64,000 nt of DNA from assembly GCA_050084985.1 (NCBI GenBank), contig JBITNC010000001.1, positions 22,010,001-22,074,000 of the forward strand, read 5' to 3'. The notes under the pieces were generated by a model that saw only the letters and a program-made list of their open reading frames with translations, did not search any database and was not told where the DNA came from. Each line of letters opens with the position of its first letter. Positions within the stretch are counted from its first letter, which is position 1. The stretch comes from Nageia nagi (Eukaryota > Pinophyta). Position numbers and translations under genes: made by a program. Below, piece by piece: positions 53,155 through 63,220 of this stretch.

Positions 53155-53615
53155 TAGAAATTGGGTCCCAGAAGTGATGAGGTCAGCAAGGAGTGATTAA
53201 ATAGCCAAAGCTGATGAGTAGAGCATTCCAGAAGTATGAAGATGACATCACAAGGAGAACAATGTTCATATTTTTTGAATGAAATTAGGTCCCAGAAGTG
53301 ATGAGGTCAGCAAGGAGTGATTAAATAGCTGAAGCCGGTGAGTAGAGCATTTTGAAAGTATGAAGATGACATCATAGGGAGAACAATGTTCATATTTTTT
53401 AAATGAAACCAGGTCCTGAAAGTGATGAGGTCAGTAAGGAGTGATTAAATAGCTAGAGCCAATGAGTAGAGCATTCTGGAAGTATGTAGATGATGTCATA
53501 GGGAGAACAATGTTCACATTTTTGAATGAAATCGGGTCCCAGAAGTGATGAGGTCAGCAAGGAGTGATTAAATAGCCAGAGCTGATGAGTAGAGCATTCC
53601 AGAATGTAGAGATGA
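53155..53615. repeat. LTR-internal tandem repeat A (3' LTR copy)
   Basis: Four units start near 53,156, 53,280, 53,404 and 53,526 with the same ~123 bp period and the same shortened last unit as in the 5' LTR, so the array predates insertion. Confidence 0.9.
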
Positions 53616-54133
53616 GGCCAGCAAGAGGTCATATCATAGTTTTCAAGAAGTCGTATCATCTACAATCTGCCCAGTTTTTGTAATATTCTACCAAGTGGCA
53701 TATGTAGGTAGTATTAGTTAAAAGAAGGCTAGAATCTTGAAGCCATTTTTGTAAACATTTCTATTCTGCAATTCTTGTAACTATTGTTACTACAGTATAA
53801 GTATATTAAAATAAAGTGAAAGAGGGGTTGAAAGCCCTAGTATTGCTCTTTACATTTGTTCTCGAAGACCTATAGTTTTTATCAGTAATATGATACCATC
53901 TTGACCTTTCTTGTCTAGCACTCATAATTATCATTCTTAATTTGGTTACATCGTGGCAGCTTGGCTTGTTTCCTGAATGATAATTGTGAGTTGCTAGTAT
54001 AACTGTGTCTGCTACATGGTAGAGTAAAGCTAGGAAACTATTAGAGAGTGAGAGCTTGTACTGTAGCTACTACACTAGATTCAGACCAAGGTTTCACACA
54101 CTGTGAAAGCCCATGCTAAACTAGTGATCCACC

Positions 54134-54395
54134 TTTGCTTTCTCTCTTGTTACCCTAAGCCTTTTTGCTTAAATTCCTCGCACTCTACTCCTTTTTATTT
54201 CCTTTCCTGTTACTTTTTCCTCTTGTTACTTTGCTTTCTCTCTTGTTACCCTAAGCCTTTTACTTAAATTCCTCGTACTATACTCCTTTTTATTTCCTTT
54301 CCTGTTACTTTGCTTTCTCTCTTGTTACCCTAAGCCTTTTGCTTAAATTCCTTGCACTCTACTCCTTTTATTTCCTTTCCTGTTACTTTTTCTAC
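54134..54395. repeat. LTR-internal tandem repeat B (3' LTR copy)
   Basis: Three pyrimidine-rich units start near 54,137, 54,231 and 54,309. They match the 50,626-50,910 array but differ in the spacer before the third unit. Confidence 0.88.
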
Positions 54396-54644
54396 GCCCA
54401 ATAGATAAGGAACCGGCCTTCTCCGGAGATCAGACTATCACGATAGTCTGTTCTTGATTTACTTTGGTTGAGATTGTTCACGGCACATATATTACACAAT
54501 CTTAATCAACAGTATTTATTTTTATGATTCTTATGCTTTTTTATTCTTTCATATTTTACATACATGCCTATTAGGTAATTCACATTAATTCAATGTAAAA
54601 ATGTATTTCTTAGTGTTGGTATGTTCTTGTAGTTGGAAATTACC

Positions 54645-56770
54645 ATGACTAGAGGTGCCCAGAAAAAACCTAAAAAGAAAAATACAATTAGTATTGAGGG
54701 ATGTTTCAAAAAAAATCTAGTTAATTCAATTATTATAACATGATAGAGTTACAAGTTTGATGAAGCTGATAAAGATGTAGGTCATAACATCATTGAATCA
54801 AATAGGGAGAATGTTATAAATGATAATACTTTTAACAATGAATTTGATGATGATTTTAGGAATCAGGTTGACAATGTTGTGGGAAATGAGAGTGATAATT
54901 ATTTGGACAATGAGGGTGAGAATGATTTTAGAAATGAGGGTGATAATACTTTGGGCAATGAGGGTGAAAATGCTTTGGGAAATGATGATGAAAATGCTTC
55001 GTGCAATGAGAGTGATAATATTTTGCATAATGAGGGTGACAATGTTGATATGCATGTTGATGCCAAACCATCACATCATAAAATAAAAGTTTGCATAAGA
55101 TTTACACTTCTAGGGAGCAATACATAGAAGATGAAGATCAATACCAATATTTTTGGACAACCCATTGGAAATAATGCCAAGCACTTTTCATCTTTTTTTA
55201 GGGTTATAGCGAGGAAGCTTGTCCTTATCACCTATAAATATTAGAAAGAAGTCCCAAAATATTTTAAAAATAAGTGTTGGGAAATTATTAAGGTAACTTA
55301 GTATCCAACATTTTTCATAGCATCTATTTTTGAATACTTATGTAAATGTTACAATCTAATAAGATAATAATTTGATTTAGAAGAAGTGTAACATCTCAAA
55401 TAACATAGATAAATGGAAAATGATGATCATTAGCAAATTATTGCATGATAATAAATATTGAACATTAAAATTACATTATTATAAGTATGAAAATGATAAA
55501 GATAAAATTGCTAACCCCCCACCTCATCTATAAGTACAAGATTAGGAAGCCTTTGTAAAAAGTAGGAGAAACAATAATTTTGAGGCAAGTACTAGACATT
55601 ATATGATGGTGGTTCATATCATTATTATGTTCATGTGAGTTTTTCAAGTCATCTTAATCTCCCTAAAGAATTAATATATTGTTTGATTTGTTGCATTACA
55701 AATGCTAAGCAAAGGAACAAATAAAATAGATCTCAACAACATTTCATGCACACTATTAGTTGAAAAATATATGTTCAATTGGAGTATGAAATGATATTAT
55801 ATCATAATCATCCATTATTTTATATTATTTTATCATATGATTTATCCCCATGTCTCTCCAACTATATATCTTGCAAAGAAAGAGCTAACCAACTGTATAT
55901 CTTTCACTACCAAGGGTATCTGTGTGGTTGTCAGCTTATAAAAAGAAGGATGACTCTTTTGTGTCACCAGAAGTTACTTCAAAAATCATAATACCCTTGG
56001 AAATATTAACTTAAAAAATTTTGTCTTATTGATTTCTTTTCTAACATGTTTCAAGTTTAATATACATATAATGTTACTAGAATAAGGTAATATCATCTAC
56101 TAGGTCAATATCCATAAATCAAGATATTATAGATGATGCCCTTATAGATGTTTTAGAACCCAAAAGAGTGGGTTGAGTTTGAGGCATTGGAAAAGGTCTA
56201 TCACCAACTGCTATGATTGCTACTAATTGTTGTAAGGTAAAAATTTATTTTATACATAATGAATTATAAAAAATAAAGAAAATGCTTGAAGAGGAGATGG
56301 AGGCAAATATTGTAATTATTCATGAAGAGTATGAGAAAAGGATGCACAATGTGACATTTCATATTTTACAGCTAGAGGTGTGTTAGTTTTTTTATGATTT
56401 CATATTCAAAATACTTATATGTTATACCCCTAAATTGTAATGATTCCTTATACATAATTCCATAGGCCAATACAAAATAGGATACCCAATTAAATTAAGC
56501 ACAAACAATAGCTCTATAGGTGCTAACCAAGGCTTACCAAATATGGTACAATCACTATTATCTCAATTTTAAAATTGTGGACTTCGATACTTTGCATTAT
56601 ATTTATATAGGCTATTACTTTTTCATGTAGGAAATGCAAATGATGCCAAATTTCAAATGTGTTAGAAAAGCTTGCTTACTGACTACGGATAGTCATGTAG
56701 TGATCAAAGCCATATGGTTCAATGAAAACCCTAAGGATAGGGTGCATTATGTACCTTTGGTTGTATAGAT
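54645..56770 (+). pseudogene. Plant En/Spm-associated gene remnant (Transposase_24/Ptta-like)
   Basis: Proteins of this group accompany CACTA (En/Spm) DNA transposons; their exact role is unclear. From ATG 54,645 a basic start ('MTRGAQKKPKKKN') is followed by two adjacent stops and an acidic repeat region to about 55,050. Further plus-strand pieces follow in family order: 'IFGQPIGNNAKHFSSFF' (about 55,150) and 'ITYKYWKEVPKYFKNKCWE' (about 55,225); 'NRSQQHFMHTIS' (about 55,725); 'DALIDVLEPKRVG' and 'GIGKGLSPTAM' (about 56,135-56,210); a charged 'MLEEEMEANIVIIHEEYEKR' (about 56,281); and 'LTTDSHVVIKAIWF' with 'DRVHYVPLVV' (about 56,675-56,770). AT-rich gaps may be introns. Stops throughout make it dead. 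No CACTA ends were located. Confidence 0.65.
54829..55050 (+). repeat. Degenerate 24-bp coding minisatellite (acidic 8-residue repeat)
   Basis: Units of about 8 codons of the form Asn-Glu-Gly-Glu/Asp-Asn plus three variable residues repeat roughly nine times ('NEGDNTL', 'GNEGENAL', 'GNDDENAS', 'CNESDNIL', 'HNEGDNV'). At the DNA level 'aatgagggtgaxaat' recurs. Some 48-bp super-units are apparent. The encoded segment is strongly acidic and low in complexity. Confidence 0.8.
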
Positions 56771-57712
56771 CATATGGTGATTATGAAATATTACAAGAAA
56801 ATATATGTGGCTCCTTTATTGCTTGGTCAAAAAATGAAGTTTTTTTCTATCTTAAATTATGATATGTTGTAGGAGTATTGTGATATGAAATTAATTAAAT
56901 ACACCATATCCTACAAAAATTAGCTTGGAGAATGAAAGCAATTGTTGAACCCAAAAATTTTCCAAATGTCAAAAATCAATTTAAAAGTGATAAGTTGGGA
57001 AAAACATACTTGTACTACTTAGGCAAATGTAGAAAAACATGTGGTTCCCAAGTGGTTCATTAGATCATAGTTTAAGGAAATCCTTGTTGTAGCCATGAAT
57101 TACATTTCCTCCAACCATTACAGTCCATGAGACTATGTCTACATCATGAATCATCCACATTTTGCATTCATGTCTATCAACTTTTATGTTCCATTTCATT
57201 TTTTTTAAAATATGATACTTGGATGTGTGGATATGTCTACTTGGTGGTTGTAAATCTAAATGTATCTACTTGATTCTTATAAAGCATATTTGAATCTTAT
57301 TGAGCTTCTTCAATATAGGTTGCATGACCAAGAAGGTGAGCAAAGGTGTTGGTGCAACAAGTATTATTTTGGATTTTAAATTACATGTAATTTTGCATAC
57401 AATTTTTTATATGTTTCATTTTGATACATGTATCTTGCAATCATTGTAAACAATGAAATTATATTTTTCATCATGCATCTTGTTAAATATTTACCAAGCA
57501 TTGTATCATGCATCTTCTTAAAAGTCCATAATTTTTATCATATGGTGGTCATGGATCATTTTGTATCATATGTTTGAAGCATTCAAGTTGGTTGTGTGGT
57601 AATATTATGAACAATGTTGAATTATAATGGTGATACTTGAGAGCTTATAAATGTAGCTATCCTTAACTTATCTAATTCTTGATGTTCTAAATAGGTTATC
57701 TTGGGGTAAAGA
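56771..57712. other. AT-rich DNA, no gene recognised
   Basis: It lies between the transposase-like remnant and Gypsy-E. Possible weak continuation of the remnant up to about 56,800; otherwise nothing identified. No CACTA terminal repeat was recognised here. Confidence 0.4.
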
Positions 57713-58826
57713 TGATCCAAAAATTTGGATCCTTTCAACATTCAATAATCTCCATTTCAATGTGTTCAGTGTGATCATCTTGTCTTCAACTTTTCAATGC
57801 TTCTTTTGGATTGAGAATCTGAGTCCGTATGAGGAAGATATGGCCTTAAGTCCATTTTATGTAATTTTGAAAAAAAAAAATCAAATATGGCAGGACCCAC
57901 CCACCACTGTGGAGGCCACATCGAAGGAGACAAGACTGCATGGAGGTGACAGGGCAGGTTGACCATCTGACTGCCATTGTGGACCCCTACATTTGACCGC
58001 CTGTCAGATCCATCCACCTGCACGACTGCAACTATGTGCAACCTATCCATGCCAGACCACATCTACCTGCATGTCTAGCCATGACCACCAACCAGACTAC
58101 CTACCCAATCAGCTAGCCATCAGTCAATAGACGTTGACTTCATCCCAGAATGTGCCACGTGTTAGCACCATAATGCACCCACCCAATTTTGGATTTATTT
58201 AACATATTTTGGCATTTTTCAAAGGTTTTTTGGTGATTTTGATTCACCTAAGGTCCTATTTTTGGGCTGATTAATCTTGTAAGCCTGGAAATAGTCCAAA
58301 GAGCATGTTTTTCAGTTTTAGAGCTCATTTTTGGAAGATTTTTACAACCATTTGAGCCTAAATTTGATAGCAAGATCAAGGAGGATAATGGGTATCTAAA
58401 AATGTATTTTTTTTCCAAATTTCCTAGTTGTAATTCTCTCCAATTTTAGCTCCAAAAATTGTATAAAAGGGGAGTAAATTGTATAGAAAGGGAAAAAAAG
58501 AAGGATTTCGAGAAGTGTTTCAATTTTGTTGTGATTTTTAGAGCTAGGAGTGTGTTGTGAATGTGAGAGGAGGTTTTGAAGGACCATGGAGGCCTTGTAA
58601 AGTGATTCCACCCATTGATAGTAGAGAGCTTTTGAGTTGGATGTAGCCCACATTGGGTGAACCATGATAAATTTTGCTTGTCTCTTCTATGATGAATGCT
58701 TTTCTCTTCTTTGAGTTTATAAGTTTATTCTTGATTTTCCTTTACAAGTACTTAATTATTTTAAGTGTGAATTGATTCATTTGAAGAGATTAAATTGAAA
58801 TTTTTAATCTTGTGGTTTATGGATCA
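57713..58826 (+). repeat. 5' LTR of Gypsy-E
   Basis: TGATCCAAAAATTTGG...GGATCA. It pairs with 62,103-63,215 and has a TATA box at 58,462. Confidence 0.95.
58462..58468 (+). promoter_or_regulatory. TATA box in the Gypsy-E 5' LTR
   Basis: TATAAAAGGGGAG, conserved at 62,851 in the 3' LTR, is the probable core promoter of the element. Confidence 0.7.
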
Positions 58827-58829
58827 AGT

Positions 58830-58842
58830 TTGGTATTAGAGC
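58830..58842 (+). promoter_or_regulatory. Primer-binding site of Gypsy-E (tRNA-iMet type)
   Basis: TTGGTATTAGAGC starts three bases after the 5' LTR. It differs from TTGGTATCAGAGC by one C-to-T change. Confidence 0.88.
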
Positions 58843-58908
58843 AAGTTGAAATCATTGGGCTAACCTCTATTTTTGAGATTGTTGTTGGTGTTTGGAGAGT
58901 GTTCTTGC

Positions 58909-61900
58909 ATGTATACCAGGTCACAAAGCAAGAAAGGAGAAGGAGAATTTGTGGAGGAGGATCCAAAAATTAGTTCTAGAGTTTGGCTAAAGAAGCAAAG
59001 AGAGCTTGGAGCCATGGCCAATGAAGGAGGATCTAATGTGGAAAAGCAAATTGCTAATCTTGCCATAATGTTCCAGAAAATGTCTCTACAGTTCCAACAT
59101 TTTCAATAACAACAATACAAAAAAAATGAAGGTGAAACTAGTGAATGTAATAAAATTGACAATGATGTTACACATAGTGTTTTTCAAAGTTCTCCTTTGA
59201 AATTGGAAGTTAAATTTGATTTGCCTACTTTTATTGGAGAAGTGAATGCTGAGAAATTAGACCATTGGATTAAATAAATTGGCATATATTGTAGAATTCA
59301 AAGAATTGTAAGAGATGAGGATAAAATCCAATTAGCAACTCTTAAAATGAGTGGTAATGCACTTGTTTGGTGGGAAAGTTGTTTACAAAGTAAGAATGAA
59401 TCTATTCAAGCTTATATTACTTCTTGGACTCATTTTGTAGAATTGCTTAGAAATCAATTTTATCCTTTGGATTATCGACAAAAGGCAATCATGGAATAGC
59501 AAACTTTCTATCAAGGCAAAGGGCAAAGTGTGCAAGAGTACACTACGAAATTCCAAAGAAGAGCTACAATGCTAAGTATTCCTCTTGATTCCCAAGATAC
59601 TCTTCTTAAGTATATTGGTGGTTTGCATAATTATTTAAGGCATACAATATTGATGTTTGATCCAAATGATTTGGATAAAGTTTGTGTACAAGCCACTCAC
59701 TTAGAAGAAAGGGAAAAATTTGTTAAGGATGGGAAAAAGAACAATACTTCCAATAACAATCATAATAATGATTCTAAAAGGAATAAAGGAAAGGGAAAAA
59801 ATAAAACTATATCTACTACATAAAAAGAGAAGTATAAAGATGTATGTATGCATTGTCAAAAACAAGGTCATTTAGAGGCTAAATGTTGGAAATTGCATCC
59901 TGAATTACACCCTAAACCTAAAGGCCAAAAGAAACAAATAAATACAATTACTAAGGAAATTGAGGATGGTTCAGATGTAGATGATAAAATGGCATATATG
60001 GTTTTGCATAATACGCCTAATGAAGATGATGAAAAGAAGAAAATTGAACTTTTTCACATCAAGGTGCAAGCTAAGAAGACTAGGATTGATACATTGTTTG
60101 ATTCTAGATCTCAAGCTAACTTAATTGTAGAAAAGTATGTCAAATCACTTGCACTCACTACTCAACCTCATCCAAACCCATATCCATTGGGATGGGTTAA
60201 TAAAGATTCAAAGTTAAAGGTAACACAACAATGCAAGTTGCAATTTGGGATTAACAGGGATTACATTGATGAAGTTTTACTTGATGTTGTTCCTTTGGAT
60301 ATTTGTGGGATTATGCTTGGTAGTCCTTATCTATGGGAAAGAGATGTTTTATTTTATAGAAAGGAAAACAAATATAGACTCATTAAATATGGAATTGAAT
60401 ACATGGTTAGTGCTCATCAAAGCAAGAAAAAGGATATTTCTTTGATTACTACAGGACAAGCAAAGAGACTAATCCATAATGGACAAATGTTTATACTTGC
60501 AATGGTGAAATCTCAAGATGAAGTGGAAATCATAAAGGCACTTGAAGATTGTGAACCATAATACAAAGAAGAAGTTAAAGAGGTAATTTCTGAATTTGAA
60601 GATTTATTTCAAGTACCTAAAGAACTTCCACCTAAAAGAGATATACAACATGAGATTCAATTACATCTTGATGTTACACTTCCTAATATTGGCTTATATA
60701 GACATTATATTTTGGAAATTGAAGAAATTAAGAAATAAGTCAAGGAATTGTTAGATCAAGGAGTCATTAGACCCAGCACATCACCATGTGGATCTCCTAT
60801 TGTTATAATTCCAAAGAAAGATAGAACTTGACGTATGTGTGTTGATTATAGGGCACTAAATAAGATCACAGTTAAAAATTGATATTGATGATTTAATGGA
60901 TCAATTAACAAAAGCTAGGCTTTTTACAAAATTAGATCTAAGAAGTGGTTATCATCAAGTACGAGTTAAAGAAGAGGATGTTTGGAAAACTGCTTTTAAA
61001 ACTAGGCAAGGATTGTTTGAATGGTTGGTTTTAACATTTGGATTATGCAATGCTCTTGCTAATTTCATGCATGTTAAGAAATAGAAGCACTATTTGGTAG
61101 GTAAAGAGACAATAATTCATACAGACCATCAACCCTTGCAATATCTTTAGTCACAATCTAAGTTGCCACAATCTAGGCACTTTCGTTGGATGGGATTTTT
61201 GCAACAATTTTATTTGGTGATTAAGTATAAGAAGGGTACTCAAAATAAAATTGCTGATATGTTGTCTAGGCTCCATAGTTGCTAGTGTTGTGATTCTACA
61301 AAATAGTTCTTTGATGCATGATGGGTATAAAGAATAATATGTGGTTGATCCTAATTTTCAAAATGTCTATCATAGATTGAGTCTTGGTAATGAGGTTGGA
61401 AATTACGACTTTCATTTGCATGATGGATTACTTTTTCATTGGGCAAACTTTGTATTCCTAATGGTGAGAGGAATGATTTAATTAGGGAAGCTCATACTTC
61501 TCATATTTTAGGACACTTTTGTGTTGGAAAAACTCTTGCTAATCTACAAAGGTATTGTTATTGGCCTAAAATGCAATAAAATGTATCCAGGTATAAAGAG
61601 AGGCATGATCGTCATCATGTGGATCATAAATTTCATGTTGGGGATCAAGTATGGCTTCATCTCAGTAAGGAGAGATAGCATGGTAAGGGAAAGAAGTTGA
61701 AACCTATAAGGTATGGTCCATTTACCATTATTGGTCAAGTTGGAGACAATGCTTTTCGGTTAGACGTACCACCTTATATGCAAATGTATTCTATTATTAA
61801 TGTTGAGAACTTGAAGTTGTATGAACCAGCCTTAGTTGCAGAAGATACAGATGTCATGTTATCGTTAGTTGAGGATTTAGCCCCTGAGCACATGAATGTA

Positions 61901-62060
61901 TTGGTTAAGGTTGCAATATTGGAAAAGAAGCAACGATCATCTCGTAGTGGTATACATGAGGTGTGGCATATTGGAGTGAAGGGCTAATATCCACACAAGG
62001 CCAAGTGGTATGTAGTTGATCGGGTGAGGGAGCTCTACCCTCACCTCATTCCATCATCCT
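58909..62060 (+). pseudogene. Gypsy-E gag-pol polyprotein with polymerase and integrase-core deletions
   Basis: From ATG 58,909 a single frame runs past stops that are CAA/CAG-type C-to-T changes. Gag spans 58,909-59,823 ('ALVWWESCLQS', 'FYQGKGQSVQEYTTKFQRR') with an intact zinc knuckle 'CMHCQKQGHLEAKC' at about 59,848. Protease near 60,100 reads 'LFDSRSQANLI', Arg replacing the catalytic-loop Gly, followed by 'PYPLGWV' and 'VVPLDICGIMLGSPYL'. Reverse transcriptase begins near 60,560 ('LLDQGVIRPSTSPCGSPIV', '[15 protein letters not shown]', '[13 protein letters not shown]') but stops at about 61,080, before the catalytic YxDD. It joins directly to late RNase H ('ETIIHTDHQPLQYL'). Integrase keeps its zinc-binding start ('REAHTSHILGHF', about 61,487) and, after a second deletion near 61,595, the C-terminal domain ('KPIRYGPFTIIGQVGDNAF') and a chromodomain-like end to about 62,060. 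Non-functional. Confidence 0.92.
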
Positions 62061-62088
62061 AAATGCTTTTGGGGACAAAATCTCTCTC

Positions 62089-62102
62089 TTAGTGGGGAGG
62101 AA
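62089..62102 (+). promoter_or_regulatory. Polypurine tract of Gypsy-E
   Basis: AGTGGGGAGGAA directly precedes the 3' LTR. Confidence 0.85.
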
Positions 62103-63215
62103 TGATCCAAAAATTTGGATCCTTTCAACATTCAATAATCTCCATTTTAGTGTGTTCAATGTGATATTGTTATCTTCATCTTTTCGATGCTTCTTTTGGA
62201 TCGAGAATTCAATTCCATATGAGGAAGATATGGCCTTAAGTCCATTTTGTGTAATTTTGAAAAAAAAAAATCAAATATGGTAGGACCTGCCTGCCACCTT
62301 GGAGGCCATGTCGGAGGAGATAGGATTGTGTGGAGGTGATAAGACAGGTTGACCATCTAATTGCCACCATGGACCCCCACATCTGATCACTTATCAGACC
62401 CATCTACCCATGCGACTGTGACCTCATGCAACCCATCCATGCCAGACCACATCTGCTTGCATGTCCAGCTAAGACTGCCACCCAGACCACCTACCCAATC
62501 AGCTAGCTGCTAGTCAACAAAGGTTGACTTCATCCCAAAATGTGCCACGTGTTAGCACCACAGTGCACCCACCTAGTTTTGGATTTATTTAACATATTTG
62601 GGCATTTTTCAAAGGTTTTTTGGTGATTTTGATTCACCTAAGGTCCTATTTTTGGGCTGATTAATCTTGTGAGCCTAGAAATAGTCCAAAGAGCATGTTT
62701 TTCAATTTCAAAGCTCATTTTTGGAAGATTTTTGCAACCATTTGAGCCTAAATTTGATAGGAAGATCAAGGAGGATAATGGGTATCTAAAAATGTATTTT
62801 TTTCCAAATTTCCTAGTTGTAATTATCTCCAATTTTAGCTTGAAAAATTGTATAAAAGGGGAGTAAATTATACAGGAAGGAAAAAAAAGGAGAATTTCAA
62901 GAAGTGTTTCAGTTTTGTTGTGAATTTTAGAGCTAGGATTGTGTTGTGAATGTGAGAGGAGGTTTTGAAGGACCTTGAAGGCCTTGTAAAGTGATTCCAC
63001 CCATTGATAGTAGAGAGCTTTTGAGCTGGATGTAGCCTACATTGGGTGAATCAGGATAAATTTTGCTTGTCTCTTCTATGGTGAATGCATTTCTCTTCTC
63101 TGTGTTTACAAGTTTATTCCTGATTTTCCTTTACAAGCACTTAATTTTTTTAAGTGTGAATTGATTCATTTGAAGAGATTAAATTGAAATTTTTAATCTT
63201 ATGGTTTATGGATCA
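62103..63215 (+). repeat. 3' LTR of Gypsy-E
   Basis: Matches the 5' LTR, with its TATA box at 62,851-62,857. It ends GGATCA and is followed by the AAAGA duplication. Confidence 0.95.
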
Positions 63216-63220
63216 AAAGA

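Larger units (their letters stand above)
49329..54520 (+). mobile_element. Gypsy-D: non-autonomous Ty3/gypsy element with gag and integrase tail only
   Basis: Two direct repeats of about 1.7 kb (49,329-about 51,037 and 52,835-about 54,520) flank a short 1.8 kb internal region coding for gag and the last part of integrase on the plus strand. Protease, reverse transcriptase, RNase H and the integrase core are missing. The LTR start, TGTATATTCATACATAATAA, is clear in both copies. The outer end is uncertain by about 10 bases because the copies diverge in a T-rich stretch. No perfect target duplication was found; CTTGT (49,324-49,328) against TTTAT (about 54,521) would fit with two transitions. 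The element interrupts the PPR-derived repeat. Confidence 0.9.
52835..54520 (+). repeat. 3' LTR of Gypsy-D
   Basis: Begins TGTATATTC and repeats the 5' LTR, including both internal arrays. The right edge lies in 'cagtatttatttt' and cannot be fixed exactly. Confidence 0.88.
57713..63215 (+). mobile_element. Gypsy-E: Ty3/gypsy retrotransposon with two internal deletions
   Basis: LTRs at 57,713-58,826 (1,114 bp) and 62,103-63,215 (1,113 bp) begin TGATCC and end GGATCA, a 6-bp inverted tip. A perfect target duplication, AAAGA, lies at 57,708-57,712 and 63,216-63,220. A tRNA-iMet-type primer site and a purine tract give plus orientation. The internal part is only 3.3 kb because segments of the polymerase/RNase H and of the integrase core are missing. 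The LTR copies are similar (a few percent divergence by eye). Confidence 0.96.

Noticed and set aside
54798-55086. Minus and alternative plus frames with Ile/Met repeats
   Set aside because: They are shadows of the 24-bp acidic minisatellite in its coding frame.
57775-58062. 95-codon minus-strand frame and its counterpart near 62,156
   Set aside because: Both lie at equivalent positions in the two Gypsy-E LTRs and are stop-free by chance in a GC-richer part.
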